Assembly: GCA_022843385.1 (NCBI GenBank)
Contig: JALHNT010000010.1
Coordinates: 100,385-164,384, forward strand
DNA: 64,000 nucleotides
Direction: 5' to 3'
From: Anaerolineae bacterium
Lineage (GTDB): Bacteria > Chloroflexota > Anaerolineae > Aggregatilineales > Phototrophicaceae
Numbering within the stretch: position 1 is the first letter of the stretch; each line of letters opens with the position of its first letter. The translations under genes and the position numbers were made by a program. The notes below the pieces were generated by a model. The model did not search any database. It was not told where the DNA came from and saw only the letters and a program-made list of their open reading frames with translations. Below, in pieces: positions 8,755 to 17,500 of this stretch.

Positions 8755-9854
8755 CGGGCTACCGCCTTGTACGTTGCCAGCGCAATTGCTGCGGTGCGCT
8801 CCCAGGTGAATTCCTGCGCCCGTTCCAGTCCGCGCTGCCGGTTGGCTGCATACCAGTCCGGGTCAGTCAATGCCTGTCGCATGGCAGCGGCCATTATTTC
8901 AGGGTCATCCGGGTTGATGAGCAGCCCAACATCACCCACCACTTCGGGCAATGATGATCGGTCGCTGACGATAGGGACGGTGCCACAGGCCATCGCTTCG
9001 AGCGCGGGAAAACCGAAACCTTCATAGAACGATGGCAGAACCAGCAGTCGTGCCAGATTATAGATGATGGGCATGTCATCATCGGCAATATCTTCGCGCC
9101 AGATGAGCCGTGATCCTAGCCCCACCTGTTCGATTTTGGCCTGTGTCTCTTCAAACAACCAACCTCGACGTCCGACCAGCACCAGAGGTGGTGCATCTGG
9201 ATGCGTTTCGAGGAAATGGCGATAGGCCGCCAACAATCCGATAATGTTTTTGCGCGGTTCCAGCGTGCCGACAAAGAGGATGTATCCGTCGGGCAGACCG
9301 AGGCGCTGCCGTTGGTACTGCAAGGTTGCGGCATCGAGTGGCTGGAATCGTTCGTCCACACCGAGCATATGAACGGTGATTTTGGCGGCGGGGACATTGA
9401 GCATCGTGACCAGATCATCCCGCGTGTTGTCGCTGTCGACCAGAATGTGATCGGCTTGTTTCACCGCTGTGGCAATCTGGTCATTGTAATAACCCCTGGC
9501 CTCGGCGGTCAGGTATTGCGGGTAGTGCAGGAATGTCAGGTCATGGACTGTGATGACATGACGCTGTGCGCCGCGCCAGGGTGGGATGAAATCCGGGCTG
9601 TGCAGGACATCCAGGCGAAAGCGGGCTAATTCGACCGAGAGCGCCAGCCGCTCCAGCCGATGATGGCTGGGCGTCCAGAGGTGGGTTGATTCGAAGCGTG
9701 TGCTGATAGGTTCAGGCATCTTGCGGCTGTGCAGGATGGTGTAGCGGTTTGCTGTGTCCAGGTGTTCAAGCGCAGCGACCAACCGCCTCATGTAGGTACT
9801 GATGCCGCCGGTGCGGTAATGGGTCAATCGGACATCGATGCCAATGTGCAACAT
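8751..9854 (-). CDS. Glycosyltransferase family 4 (mannosyltransferase-like)
   Basis: GT4 enzyme of 367 residues beginning LHIGIDVRLTHYRTGGISTYMRRLV, where the TGGI(G/S)TY turn is typical of the mannosyltransferase/Wbp-type branch. The donor-binding domain shows ILFVGTLEPRKNI and SFYEGFGFPALEAMACGTVPIVSD, containing the two glutamates of the EX7E motif. First gene of the glycosyltransferase operon. A TATACT box lies only 7 bp upstream of the ATG (9862-9867, minus strand) without a clear -35, hinting at a very short or absent leader. Specificity is unknown. Confidence 0.9.
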   Translation of the reverse strand: MLHIGIDVRLTHYRTGGISTYMRRLVAALEHLDTANRYTILHSRKMPEPISTRFESTHLWTPSHHRLERLALSVELARFRLDVLHSPDFIPPWRGAQRHVITVHDLTFLHYPQYLTAEARGYYNDQIATAVKQADHILVDSDNTRDDLVTMLNVPAAKITVHMLGVDERFQPLDAATLQYQRQRLGLPDGYILFVGTLEPRKNIIGLLAAYRHFLETHPDAPPLVLVGRRGWLFEETQAKIEQVGLGSRLIWREDIADDDMPIIYNLARLLVLPSFYEGFGFPALEAMACGTVPIVSDRSSLPEVVGDVGLLINPDDPEIMAAAMRQALTDPDWYAANRQRGLERAQEFTWERTAAIALATYKAVAR

Positions 9855-9879
9855 GGTGCGAAGTATAGCGGCGGCACTA

Positions 9880-9908
9880 TGAACAATCCAGTCTTTGTGG
9901 GATATAAT
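9880..9908 (+). promoter_or_regulatory. Promoter of the parA-like gene
   Basis: TGAACA at 9880-9885 and a perfect TATAAT at 9903-9908 are separated by 17 bp. They are followed at 9932-9938 by a GGGGGAT ribosome site and the GTG start at 9944. Confidence 0.65.
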
Positions 9909-9943
9909 CCGGCTGACATCAGACGCGCAAGCGGGGGATCAAC

Positions 9944-10714
9944 GTGACGCGAATTCTGGCGCTGGCGAATCAAAAGGGCGGTGTTGGCAAGACAACCACA
10001 ACCCTCAACCTGGGGTTGGTGCTGGCGCAGCGTGGGCAGCGCGTGCTGTTGATTGATCTTGATCCGCAGTCGAGCCTGACATCCTTTATGGGTTACAACC
10101 CCTACCAGCAGGACCGCAGCAGCTATGGGTTGCTGATGCAGCCAGACTTCAGTCTGACCCGTGTGATGCAAACCCATCGCTCAACCTTAGCGCTCATCCC
10201 AGGGAGCGTTGACCTGGCGGGTGCGGCTATTCGTCTGGTACAGGAACAGCGTCCCTTAACCCGTCTGCGGCAGGTATTGCGCGAGAATCGATATATGTTC
10301 GACTTCATCCTGATGGATACGCCGCCGGGGCTGAATGTCCTGATGGTGGCGGGATTCCTGGCAGCAACCGAAGTCATTATCCCGGCACAGTGCAATCAGG
10401 GCGCGTTAAGTGGGGTCAGGGCGATACAAGATGCAATCAAGCGCATACGAGAAGGGCTGGGTAATCCAGAGCTGACGTTGCGCGGTGTGCTGCCCACTTT
10501 CTATGATGCCGACTCGTTGTATGCACGGCAATTGTTGGATGAAATTCGCGCACTACTGCCGGGGCAGGTTTTCAAGACAGTCATTCCCTACGACACCCAC
10601 ATCGCTGATGCTCCGTTTGCCGGCAAAGCGGTTGTCGATTACGCGCCGCAGAGCGCTGGCGCGGTGGCGTATCGGCAAGTGGCTGATGAACTGCTCACAA
10701 CCAGCGGCGCATGA
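9944..10714 (+). CDS. ParA/MinD-family ATPase (orphan)
   Basis: Deviant Walker-A ATPase of 256 residues: KGGVGKTT at residues 11-18 with the signature first lysine, Walker A-prime VLLIDLDPQSSLT, and Walker B-like FILMDTPPG. These proteins form ATP-dependent dimers on DNA or membrane and position cargo such as chromosome origins, plasmids or protein clusters. No parB, parS cluster or second partner gene is adjacent, and the neighbours are envelope genes, so chromosome segregation cannot be assumed; placement of a surface or polysaccharide machine is equally possible. The gene has its own promoter and ends 20 bp inside the convergent gene. Confidence 0.88.
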   Translation: MTRILALANQKGGVGKTTTTLNLGLVLAQRGQRVLLIDLDPQSSLTSFMGYNPYQQDRSSYGLLMQPDFSLTRVMQTHRSTLALIPGSVDLAGAAIRLVQEQRPLTRLRQVLRENRYMFDFILMDTPPGLNVLMVAGFLAATEVIIPAQCNQGALSGVRAIQDAIKRIREGLGNPELTLRGVLPTFYDADSLYARQLLDEIRALLPGQVFKTVIPYDTHIADAPFAGKAVVDYAPQSAGAVAYRQVADELLTTSGA

Positions 10715-11501
10715 GGGTTTCGAGCGTGCCATCTTCGATCATCGACTGTAACGACCGGTTGATGACATCCCAGCGTTCCCAGCGATCAATCCGCACCGCA
10801 GCGGCATACAGTACATCACACGCAAGCTGATATTGCGCTGACCATTCCGGATGCTCACGCAGGTAGAGGCGCACACTGGTAGCATCGACCAGGGCGGCAT
10901 CGCTCTGCCCGAGCCGGACGGACTCAAGGGCGTACTGCGGGATTTCATAGGGATGAATGGCGAATGGGGAAATGCGCCGCAGCCAGCCCCGTGCCAACAA
11001 ATCAGCCTGCGAACCGAACTCAACCGCCACCGAATAGCCGGATAGACGATCCATCGAACGAATCGGACTGGATGCAGACGTGACGAGCGCCAGGCCATCA
11101 TTGTAATAGGGAACGCTGTAGCGCACATCGTTCATCCGCGACGGGTCGATCAGGACGGCGGAAATTAAAACATCAACCTGATCGACTTTCAGCGAATCAT
11201 ACATCCCATCAAAGCCCATATTGACGAAGCGAACCGGTACATTCAATCGTCTGCCGATTTCACGCGCCAGATCGATTTCAAATCCGTACAGATCATCGGC
11301 CGTGGCGACGGCGAAAGGCGGATAGCTGGCATCGACTCCGACACGCATCTCACCATAAGGAAAGATGTCACGGACTGGAGGAGGTGGACGTTCAATGCTG
11401 TTCCAACGCACAATGAACAACACGACAACCAATCCCCATATCCACAGTGCGAGTGCGAGGCTCAACGCCAGCCGAATCGTTATTGAGGCGCGGGCAGCCA
11501 T
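10695..11501 (-). CDS. Membrane-anchored family 3 extracellular solute-binding protein
   Basis: A 268-residue protein with an N-terminal transmembrane anchor (about residues 9-31) and a bacterial PBPb domain: MRVGVDASYPPFA, YGFEIDLAREIGRRL, and later YSVPYYNDGLALV and GYSVAVEFGSQADLLA. The family binds amino acids or other small polar ligands. No permease or ATPase genes are nearby and the anchor looks uncleaved, so it may act as a sensor or scavenger rather than a transporter subunit. It overlaps the upstream glycoside hydrolase gene by 22 bp, so the two are coexpressed. Confidence 0.82.
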   Translation of the reverse strand: MAARASITIRLALSLALALWIWGLVVVLFIVRWNSIERPPPPVRDIFPYGEMRVGVDASYPPFAVATADDLYGFEIDLAREIGRRLNVPVRFVNMGFDGMYDSLKVDQVDVLISAVLIDPSRMNDVRYSVPYYNDGLALVTSASSPIRSMDRLSGYSVAVEFGSQADLLARGWLRRISPFAIHPYEIPQYALESVRLGQSDAALVDATSVRLYLREHPEWSAQYQLACDVLYAAAVRIDRWERWDVINRSLQSMIEDGTLETLMRRWL

Positions 11502-12634
11502 AAATCATCTTCCAATGACCAGCCACGCGCATAGGCCTGGATGGCCGTATAGATCGGCAACGGCATGAAGTCTGGCGTGAGCAGGGTGAAGTTGTCGGGA
11601 TAGCTGCGTGTTGATGCCGGATAGCGCAGCACCCAGATGCAGAGTTTATCCAACCAAGGCCAATTGTCATCCGCCCATTTGAAGGCATTGATGGTGTAAG
11701 CGATCCGCTGCGAGGGGCGCACAGCTTTAGTCCAACGGGGATGGTCGTTCCAGCCGCTTTCGGTGATGTAGACCGGTTTATCGCCAGCATCGTGATTTTC
11801 CAGAATCGCATGGAGCAGTTCAGCGCGGCGAAAGTTCAGTTGGTCGAAACCGGGTTCGGCCTCCGGCGGTTCAGTGAATCCATAGGTGTGAATGCCCAGC
11901 ACATCGAAGAAATTGGCGGCTCCTCCGGTCAGCATGGCATCGAGATAGAGGAGATCATTCAACCCATTGGGGCTGCCTTCAGGCTCCAGGGTAGGGGCAA
12001 GCGGTGCTGCCACAATGTTCACAGCCGGATTGGCTTCGTGAACCGGTTGATAAACGGCTTGCAGCAAGCGGGTGTAGGCCAGGGGGTCAACCGGACGATA
12101 GCCCCATTCAAAGGATAAATTGGGTTCGTTCCAGATGATGATGTCGTCAACAACTCCGGCATAACGCTGGGCAAAGGCTGCGACGAATGTAGCGAAATCA
12201 TCGAATGACTCTTCAGGCAGATCATTCAATGTGGTCTGGAATTCGCCATTGCTCGGTCTGGCCCAATCGGGTACCAGTCCCATGCGGGCGATGATGTGGA
12301 GTCCCTGATTACGCGCGTGTCGGATAATCTGATCGAATGATGTCCAGTTGTATTGACCCGGCGCGGGTTCGGCGTAGGCCCAGGGAAAGAACTCGACAAT
12401 GGTTGTCGCGCCCATCTCGCGCACCCGCTGCAACGAGCGCTGGATTTTCCATTCGTAGACTTCGTCAATCAGCCGTGTGTGAACGCATACACTTGCGTGC
12501 TGGGTCTGTACGACCTGCGGTGTTTGGAGTGGCGCACGGGGTGGAGCAGGCAGCAATGCATCTAACAAGTAGATCAGCGCTGCCAGCCTTATGAACCAAA
12601 CGGCAGCTTGAAAGGATGGTATCGATTTCAGCAT
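11480..12634 (-). CDS. Exported glycoside hydrolase, clan GH-A fold (GH39/GH5-like)
   Basis: Retaining glycosidase-like TIM barrel of 384 residues behind an N-terminal hydrophobic segment (about residues 8-28) that should export or anchor it. The probable acid/base glutamate is in IIIWNEPN, and the probable nucleophile glutamate is in YITESGWNDHP at the end of a later strand. Other barrel signatures are VVEFFPWAYAEPAPGQYNW-type and LGIHTYGF. Such proteins act on beta-linked glycans, but the exact GH family and substrate cannot be set by eye. It is cotranslated with a solute-binding protein, which would suit glycan degradation and uptake, or surface glycan trimming. Confidence 0.8.
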   Translation of the reverse strand: MLKSIPSFQAAVWFIRLAALIYLLDALLPAPPRAPLQTPQVVQTQHASVCVHTRLIDEVYEWKIQRSLQRVREMGATTIVEFFPWAYAEPAPGQYNWTSFDQIIRHARNQGLHIIARMGLVPDWARPSNGEFQTTLNDLPEESFDDFATFVAAFAQRYAGVVDDIIIWNEPNLSFEWGYRPVDPLAYTRLLQAVYQPVHEANPAVNIVAAPLAPTLEPEGSPNGLNDLLYLDAMLTGGAANFFDVLGIHTYGFTEPPEAEPGFDQLNFRRAELLHAILENHDAGDKPVYITESGWNDHPRWTKAVRPSQRIAYTINAFKWADDNWPWLDKLCIWVLRYPASTRSYPDNFTLLTPDFMPLPIYTAIQAYARGWSLEDDLWLPAPQ

Positions 12635-12679
12635 ATAACAATTTCGGGTTCAGACTGTAATGTTTGAGAAGTTGCGGTT

Positions 12680-12691
12680 TGTAACGTTACA
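12680..12691. promoter_or_regulatory. Perfect 12-bp palindrome, candidate operator
   Basis: TGTAACGTTACA lies in the 153-bp gap between the divergent glycoside hydrolase and TIR-FGE genes. Related half-sites occur close by (CTGTAAT near 12655, ACAGTAAT near 12743). The placement suits a dimeric repressor acting on one or both genes. No clear -35/-10 pair was found for either gene. Confidence 0.35.
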
Positions 12692-12787
12692 GTTCTGCAA
12701 TAAATGGCAGGTCTTAAGCGACGCGCAACGGCGGTTGGAAATACAGTAATTATGAGAAAGAGCGCGCTATGAGCAAAGTTCTGCCGA

Positions 12788-14299
12788 ATGCGATTATTCA
12801 TCAGTTACGCCCGTGTTGATAAACCTCTCTGTACCCAGATCGTCGATACCCTCGACGTTCATGAGGTTTGGTACGACCATCGTCTGACCGCAGGTCAGAA
12901 GTGGTGGGAAGAAATACTGCGCCGCATCACATGGTGTGAGGGATTTGTTTACCTCCTCTCCAAAGAGTCGATCGCGTCTGAATATTGCCGCAAAGAGTTT
13001 CAGGTTGCAAAGGGCTTGGGGAAACGGATATTCCCTGTCCTCATTCATGGCCGGATTGATGTTCCAGAATGGATGAACGAATATCAATATGTCGACATGA
13101 GCAATGGGCTTGATGTAAAAGCCGTCAAACAATTACTGAATTCCATTTATGTTGCTGGACGAAACACTTTTGACGAGCCCACCAGCGACGATGCTCTCAG
13201 CAGTGTGTTGCGAAGAGTTGCTCAGCCCCCGGGCGTTGAACTGGTTGATGTTATTGCCCAGGCGGCAGAAGCGCTCGACTCGAATGATTTTGACAAAGCT
13301 GTATTTCTCATCAAGAACGCGCTGGCAAACGGATATGAATCGCGTTTCGTTAATTTGCAGGAAGTTCTGAAGGAAGCGGAGCAAGCCCTCGAGCGCCAAT
13401 CGTATTTGCGTGAAGCCGAGCGTGAATATCGACCGATTGTGGCACTCATCAAACGGCAGCGCACATTCGCGTTGGGCTGTAAGGCATTCATGGCCTATCG
13501 GGAGCATTTCGCGGACTATGACCCCGATAAACTGGCAGACATTTGCCTTGGGCAGGTGCTGCCAATACCGGAGTGGTGCAGTATCCCGGCTGGTGAAGTG
13601 GTGATCGAACGCGAAAAGAAGCGTGTCATTCACCACATTGATGCGTTTCGCATCAGTAAGTATCCGGTCACGAACGCACAGTTTCAGACGTTCATCGCTG
13701 CGCCAGATGGTTATCGCAATGACAAATGGTGGGGATTTTCTCCGGAAGCCTGTGAATGGCATCACGCCCACCCAGAACCTCTTCCAATCAAGTTTGAGGG
13801 CAATGAGCATCCCCGGGTGAATGTGTGTTGGTATGAAGCGATGGCTTATTGCGCCTGGCTGAGTGAAAAAACCGGCCTGAAGATCACATTGCCCACCGAG
13901 CAACAGTGGCAGCGCGCCGCTCAAGGCGATACGACAAATCGCTATCCCTGGGGGGGGAAGTTCGATAAGAGTCGCTGTAATACGAGCGAGGCCGGATTCA
14001 AGAGGACGACGCCGGTTTCCCAATTTCCAACCGGAATCAGCCCATTTGGCGTTTACGATATGGCAGGTAATGCCTGGGAATGGTGCTTGACTCGTCAGTC
14101 GGCTAATCACCATGCGCCTTTATCGGTTGATGAAGATCACGGCAAACAAAGCACGACAGCCAACAGCAAGTACACCTGTATTGTGCGAGGCGGCTCCTTT
14201 CTAGGGAATGCAGAGCGGGCGCGCAACAGCTTCTATTTTAAGCTCGACCCCGTTTATCGGTATTTCACCATCGGTTTTCGTGTTGTCGCGCTCCCGTGA
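12788..14299 (+). CDS. TIR domain - FGE/SUMF1-like (C-type lectin fold) fusion
   Basis: A 503-residue cytosolic protein. Residues 1-110 are a TIR_2 domain (RLFISYARVDKPL, then GQKWWEEIL with a probable NADase glutamate, and YLLSKESIASEYCRKEF). Residues about 130-250 are helical. Residues 262-503 are a formylglycine-generating-enzyme/SUMF1-type domain (DAFRISKYPVTNAQFQTF, CAWLSEKTGLKITLPTEQQWQRAA, GVYDMAGNAWEWC, RGGSF, IGFRVV). The C-terminal RGGSF segment lacks the paired catalytic cysteines of true FGE, so the domain is probably a binding fold. TIR fusions of this type occur in defence or signalling contexts. The ATG at 12788 has no good ribosome site; an earlier ATG at 12769 is in another frame. 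Base composition looks lower in GC than the neighbours. Confidence 0.85.
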   Translation: MRLFISYARVDKPLCTQIVDTLDVHEVWYDHRLTAGQKWWEEILRRITWCEGFVYLLSKESIASEYCRKEFQVAKGLGKRIFPVLIHGRIDVPEWMNEYQYVDMSNGLDVKAVKQLLNSIYVAGRNTFDEPTSDDALSSVLRRVAQPPGVELVDVIAQAAEALDSNDFDKAVFLIKNALANGYESRFVNLQEVLKEAEQALERQSYLREAEREYRPIVALIKRQRTFALGCKAFMAYREHFADYDPDKLADICLGQVLPIPEWCSIPAGEVVIEREKKRVIHHIDAFRISKYPVTNAQFQTFIAAPDGYRNDKWWGFSPEACEWHHAHPEPLPIKFEGNEHPRVNVCWYEAMAYCAWLSEKTGLKITLPTEQQWQRAAQGDTTNRYPWGGKFDKSRCNTSEAGFKRTTPVSQFPTGISPFGVYDMAGNAWEWCLTRQSANHHAPLSVDEDHGKQSTTANSKYTCIVRGGSFLGNAERARNSFYFKLDPVYRYFTIGFRVVALP

Positions 14300-14506
14300 A
14301 GTCTGCCTGCCGAGCAGCTTGTTCGGTGGGTTGCTTTTGAGTTTGCTTCATGTTTATTGACTGTAACATCTGCCTGATCTCATCTATATGCAATAATTCA
14401 TGAAGAAGTGTTAGAATTTGATTTGGGAAATCAAGCGGGGGACTCCATTGATTCAATTCAATTTGTTTATTGTATCTGCACCCAGCGGATAAGGTGTGTG
14501 GCGATT

Positions 14507-17500
14507 ATGGCGTTCTCAAAAATGATTTCCGGTCAGCGTCTCGGCATGGCGCTTCTGAGCCTCGTTCTGGTCTTGATGCTTCTTGCTTTGGGATTGACAC
14601 CGGCGCTGGGGCAGGCTAATGCACTCAATCTTTCACGCGTATTTGTGATCCCTGTCGACCCCAACACTGCAGTTATGCAGACGGGGCAACAAATTGTTTA
14701 CAACCTGCAATTCTCCTGCAACAGCCTGACGGGTCCTTGTGGTGCGCTGACCATAGAGAATCAACTCCCTACGGGCGAATACATCGAAAACGTAGTGGTG
14801 TCTAACCTGCCTGTAGGCTACACCTGGAGTTACGACCCGGTTACAGGGTTGCTGGTTATCAATCGTGCCAATTTCCTGGATGGTACAAGCGGTGAGGCAC
14901 TGGTGACGTTCACGATCCGGAATGAACCACCCAGCTCTATACCCTTTGTCATTGGGACACAGGGTCAGGTGGCAATTGATCCGGGACCAGTCGTTCTCCC
15001 CGATCAACCAATCAACATTCAGGACCCTGTGTTTTCGTGGCAACTGAGCAAAGTGCGTACAGATCCGCCGGGCGCAGTTCCGCCAGTACCAGATGAGCCA
15101 GTAACATATCGAATCAGTCTTTGTCCGCCAGCAGGTGTTACGACTGGATTGGTTGCACTGGAGAGCATCACCTTTACTGATCCCATCCTGGCGAATGCGG
15201 TGGTGGTTGACAGTGGGGGCGGTACGTTCATTGCTGGATCGCCAAACCGTGTGGTGTGGACAGACACCAATGGTTGGTCGGTTGCGCAAGGATGCTTCAA
15301 CCGAAATCTCACGTTGTTGTTCCCGTCGCCCACTTTTGGTTCCGGTTCTCCCATCACCAATACGGCGACAGCTACCGTCGATTACCAGATAGTGGATACA
15401 CCAAATGTTGGTGTTGGCGTTGGGCCAGGTACCACACCAGCCGAGAACCTCGGGACTGTCACTGGTACTGCAAATGTCAACAAATTGGGCACTGCTTCCG
15501 ATTATGATGGCGATACAGTTCCAGAAATTCCACAGAATGGTCGTGAACGCTTCTTCCTCAGTCCGTCGATTGGCTCGAACACCAACGGCGGCTTCACGCA
15601 ATATGTGTTGACGGATGCCATCGACAATGAATTGCAGGTAACTGATATTCGGAGTGGCACTTGGTCACCATCGTTTCCAACAAATTTCACGCGCGATGGG
15701 GTGACGGTGCAGGGCGGTGTCCGCGCGGTTATTACGTACTCGACTGATGGTGGGGCGACGTTCCCATTTACTGTAGGAACCGTCAACGGCAACGCAGAAA
15801 CGAATTTCCCCGCACCTGTTCCCAATATCACCCATGTTCGCTGGACATTCCAGTATGACAATCCCTATGATGGTGCCGCTACCTTCTCGGACGGCGTTCC
15901 TCGTGTATTCACGATAACGCGCCCTCCACAGGTGCTGGCTGTGCCAGTAACCGCTGCCACACCACCGAAAGTCGTGGCAGCATTTAATATAGCCTACGAT
16001 AACTGCGTCACATTGAATTACACCATAGGCGGCACACCCGGTAGTGCCAGCGATTGCGCCCAAGTCGAAATTGTCAACACGGCGATCACCGTGCTGGACA
16101 CGCGCAAGCAGGTCATCGGGCGGTTGGAACGAAATCCCGATACCGGGCTGTATGATCAGTATTTTGCCGGCACGGGCAATATCAAGCCGACTGATATTGT
16201 GGTTTATGAAGTTCAACTGATCCTGAGCGAGAATTCGGCTGCCGATCTGGTCAACCCAGTCATCATTGATGATCTCTCGCCGGATACCACATTTGTCCTG
16301 TTCACCGATCCACACATTACTGTTGCGCTGCCTTTCCCGAATACGACCAATGCTCAGTTCTCAGCCAGCATCCCACCGGGCGAGCAGGTGCAACCGGCTT
16401 TCACCGGCGGCACGCAGCTTGCCTGGCGCTGGACAGGAGCTAATGCGACGACTTTCACACGGCCGACTGCTCCGGGTGATCCCAACAAGACGATCACAGT
16501 TCGTTATCTGGCACGAGTCAATGATGGCGTTCCGCCAGGTATCGAGCAGAATACGGCCAGTTTCCTGGCGGACTCGGCAGAGATACGTTGTGTGCCACCC
16601 AGTGTGCGCTTTATTGATGGTGCTGGCGGTGGGATTGATGGCAACCCAGTGACGGACGAAGGTTGCCGCATTGTGAATAACACGACAGTGGTGGCAGCGG
16701 TCAATCTCGTATCGCGCAAATGGGTGCGCAATCAGAATTATCAATCGGTGCTGGCAGCGGCAAACCGCTTCATCGACTCGACCACCTTCCTGCCATCTGC
16801 TACCTGCGAGATTAATGATAACGGTACGCCAGGCAATCCTGCCGACGACTGGACCCGATTCCCCTGTGTGGCGCAAGGTTTCCCTGAGAACGATAACGAC
16901 AACTTCGAAGATTTCGAGTATCTGCTCCAGATCACGAACGAGGGTAATGTTCCGGGCGATGATTATTATTTGTACGATGTATTGCCATATGTTGGCGATA
17001 CCGGTTCTGGCGGGCCACTGTCCGGGACGCCGCGCGCTTCAGAATTCCGCGTCATTCTGACGGGACCGATCATCGTTGATAATGCTCCTGCTGGCACGAT
17101 CATCGAATACAATACGTCGAATAATCCGTGCCGCCCCGAAGTTGGCGTAACCGCTGGTTGCGCGGCGACTCCCTGGACCACATCGATTGCTGATGCGCGT
17201 TCATTCCGTATCCGCTTCCAGGGTGGCACACAACTGGCACCGGCCCAGACGATGCTATTCCGAGTGCCTATGCGCATTCCGTTGGGGCCTCCGACGGTAA
17301 CGGGTGCGGACATTCCGCAATCGCGTGAGATTTCGTGGAACTCGTTTGGTCAAACAATCACCAATACGGCTACGCTCCAGCGTCAGTTGACCTCTGAGCC
17401 ACGCAAAGTTGGCATCATCATTCCTGACCGCCTGAGCATCGGCAATCGTGTCTGGTTCGACGGCAACGACAATGGACGCCTTGACGCGACTGATGACTAT

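Noticed and set aside
13133..14113. Long open frame on the minus strand opposite the TIR-FGE gene
   Set aside because: It lies wholly antisense to a gene with clear domains and shows no family features.
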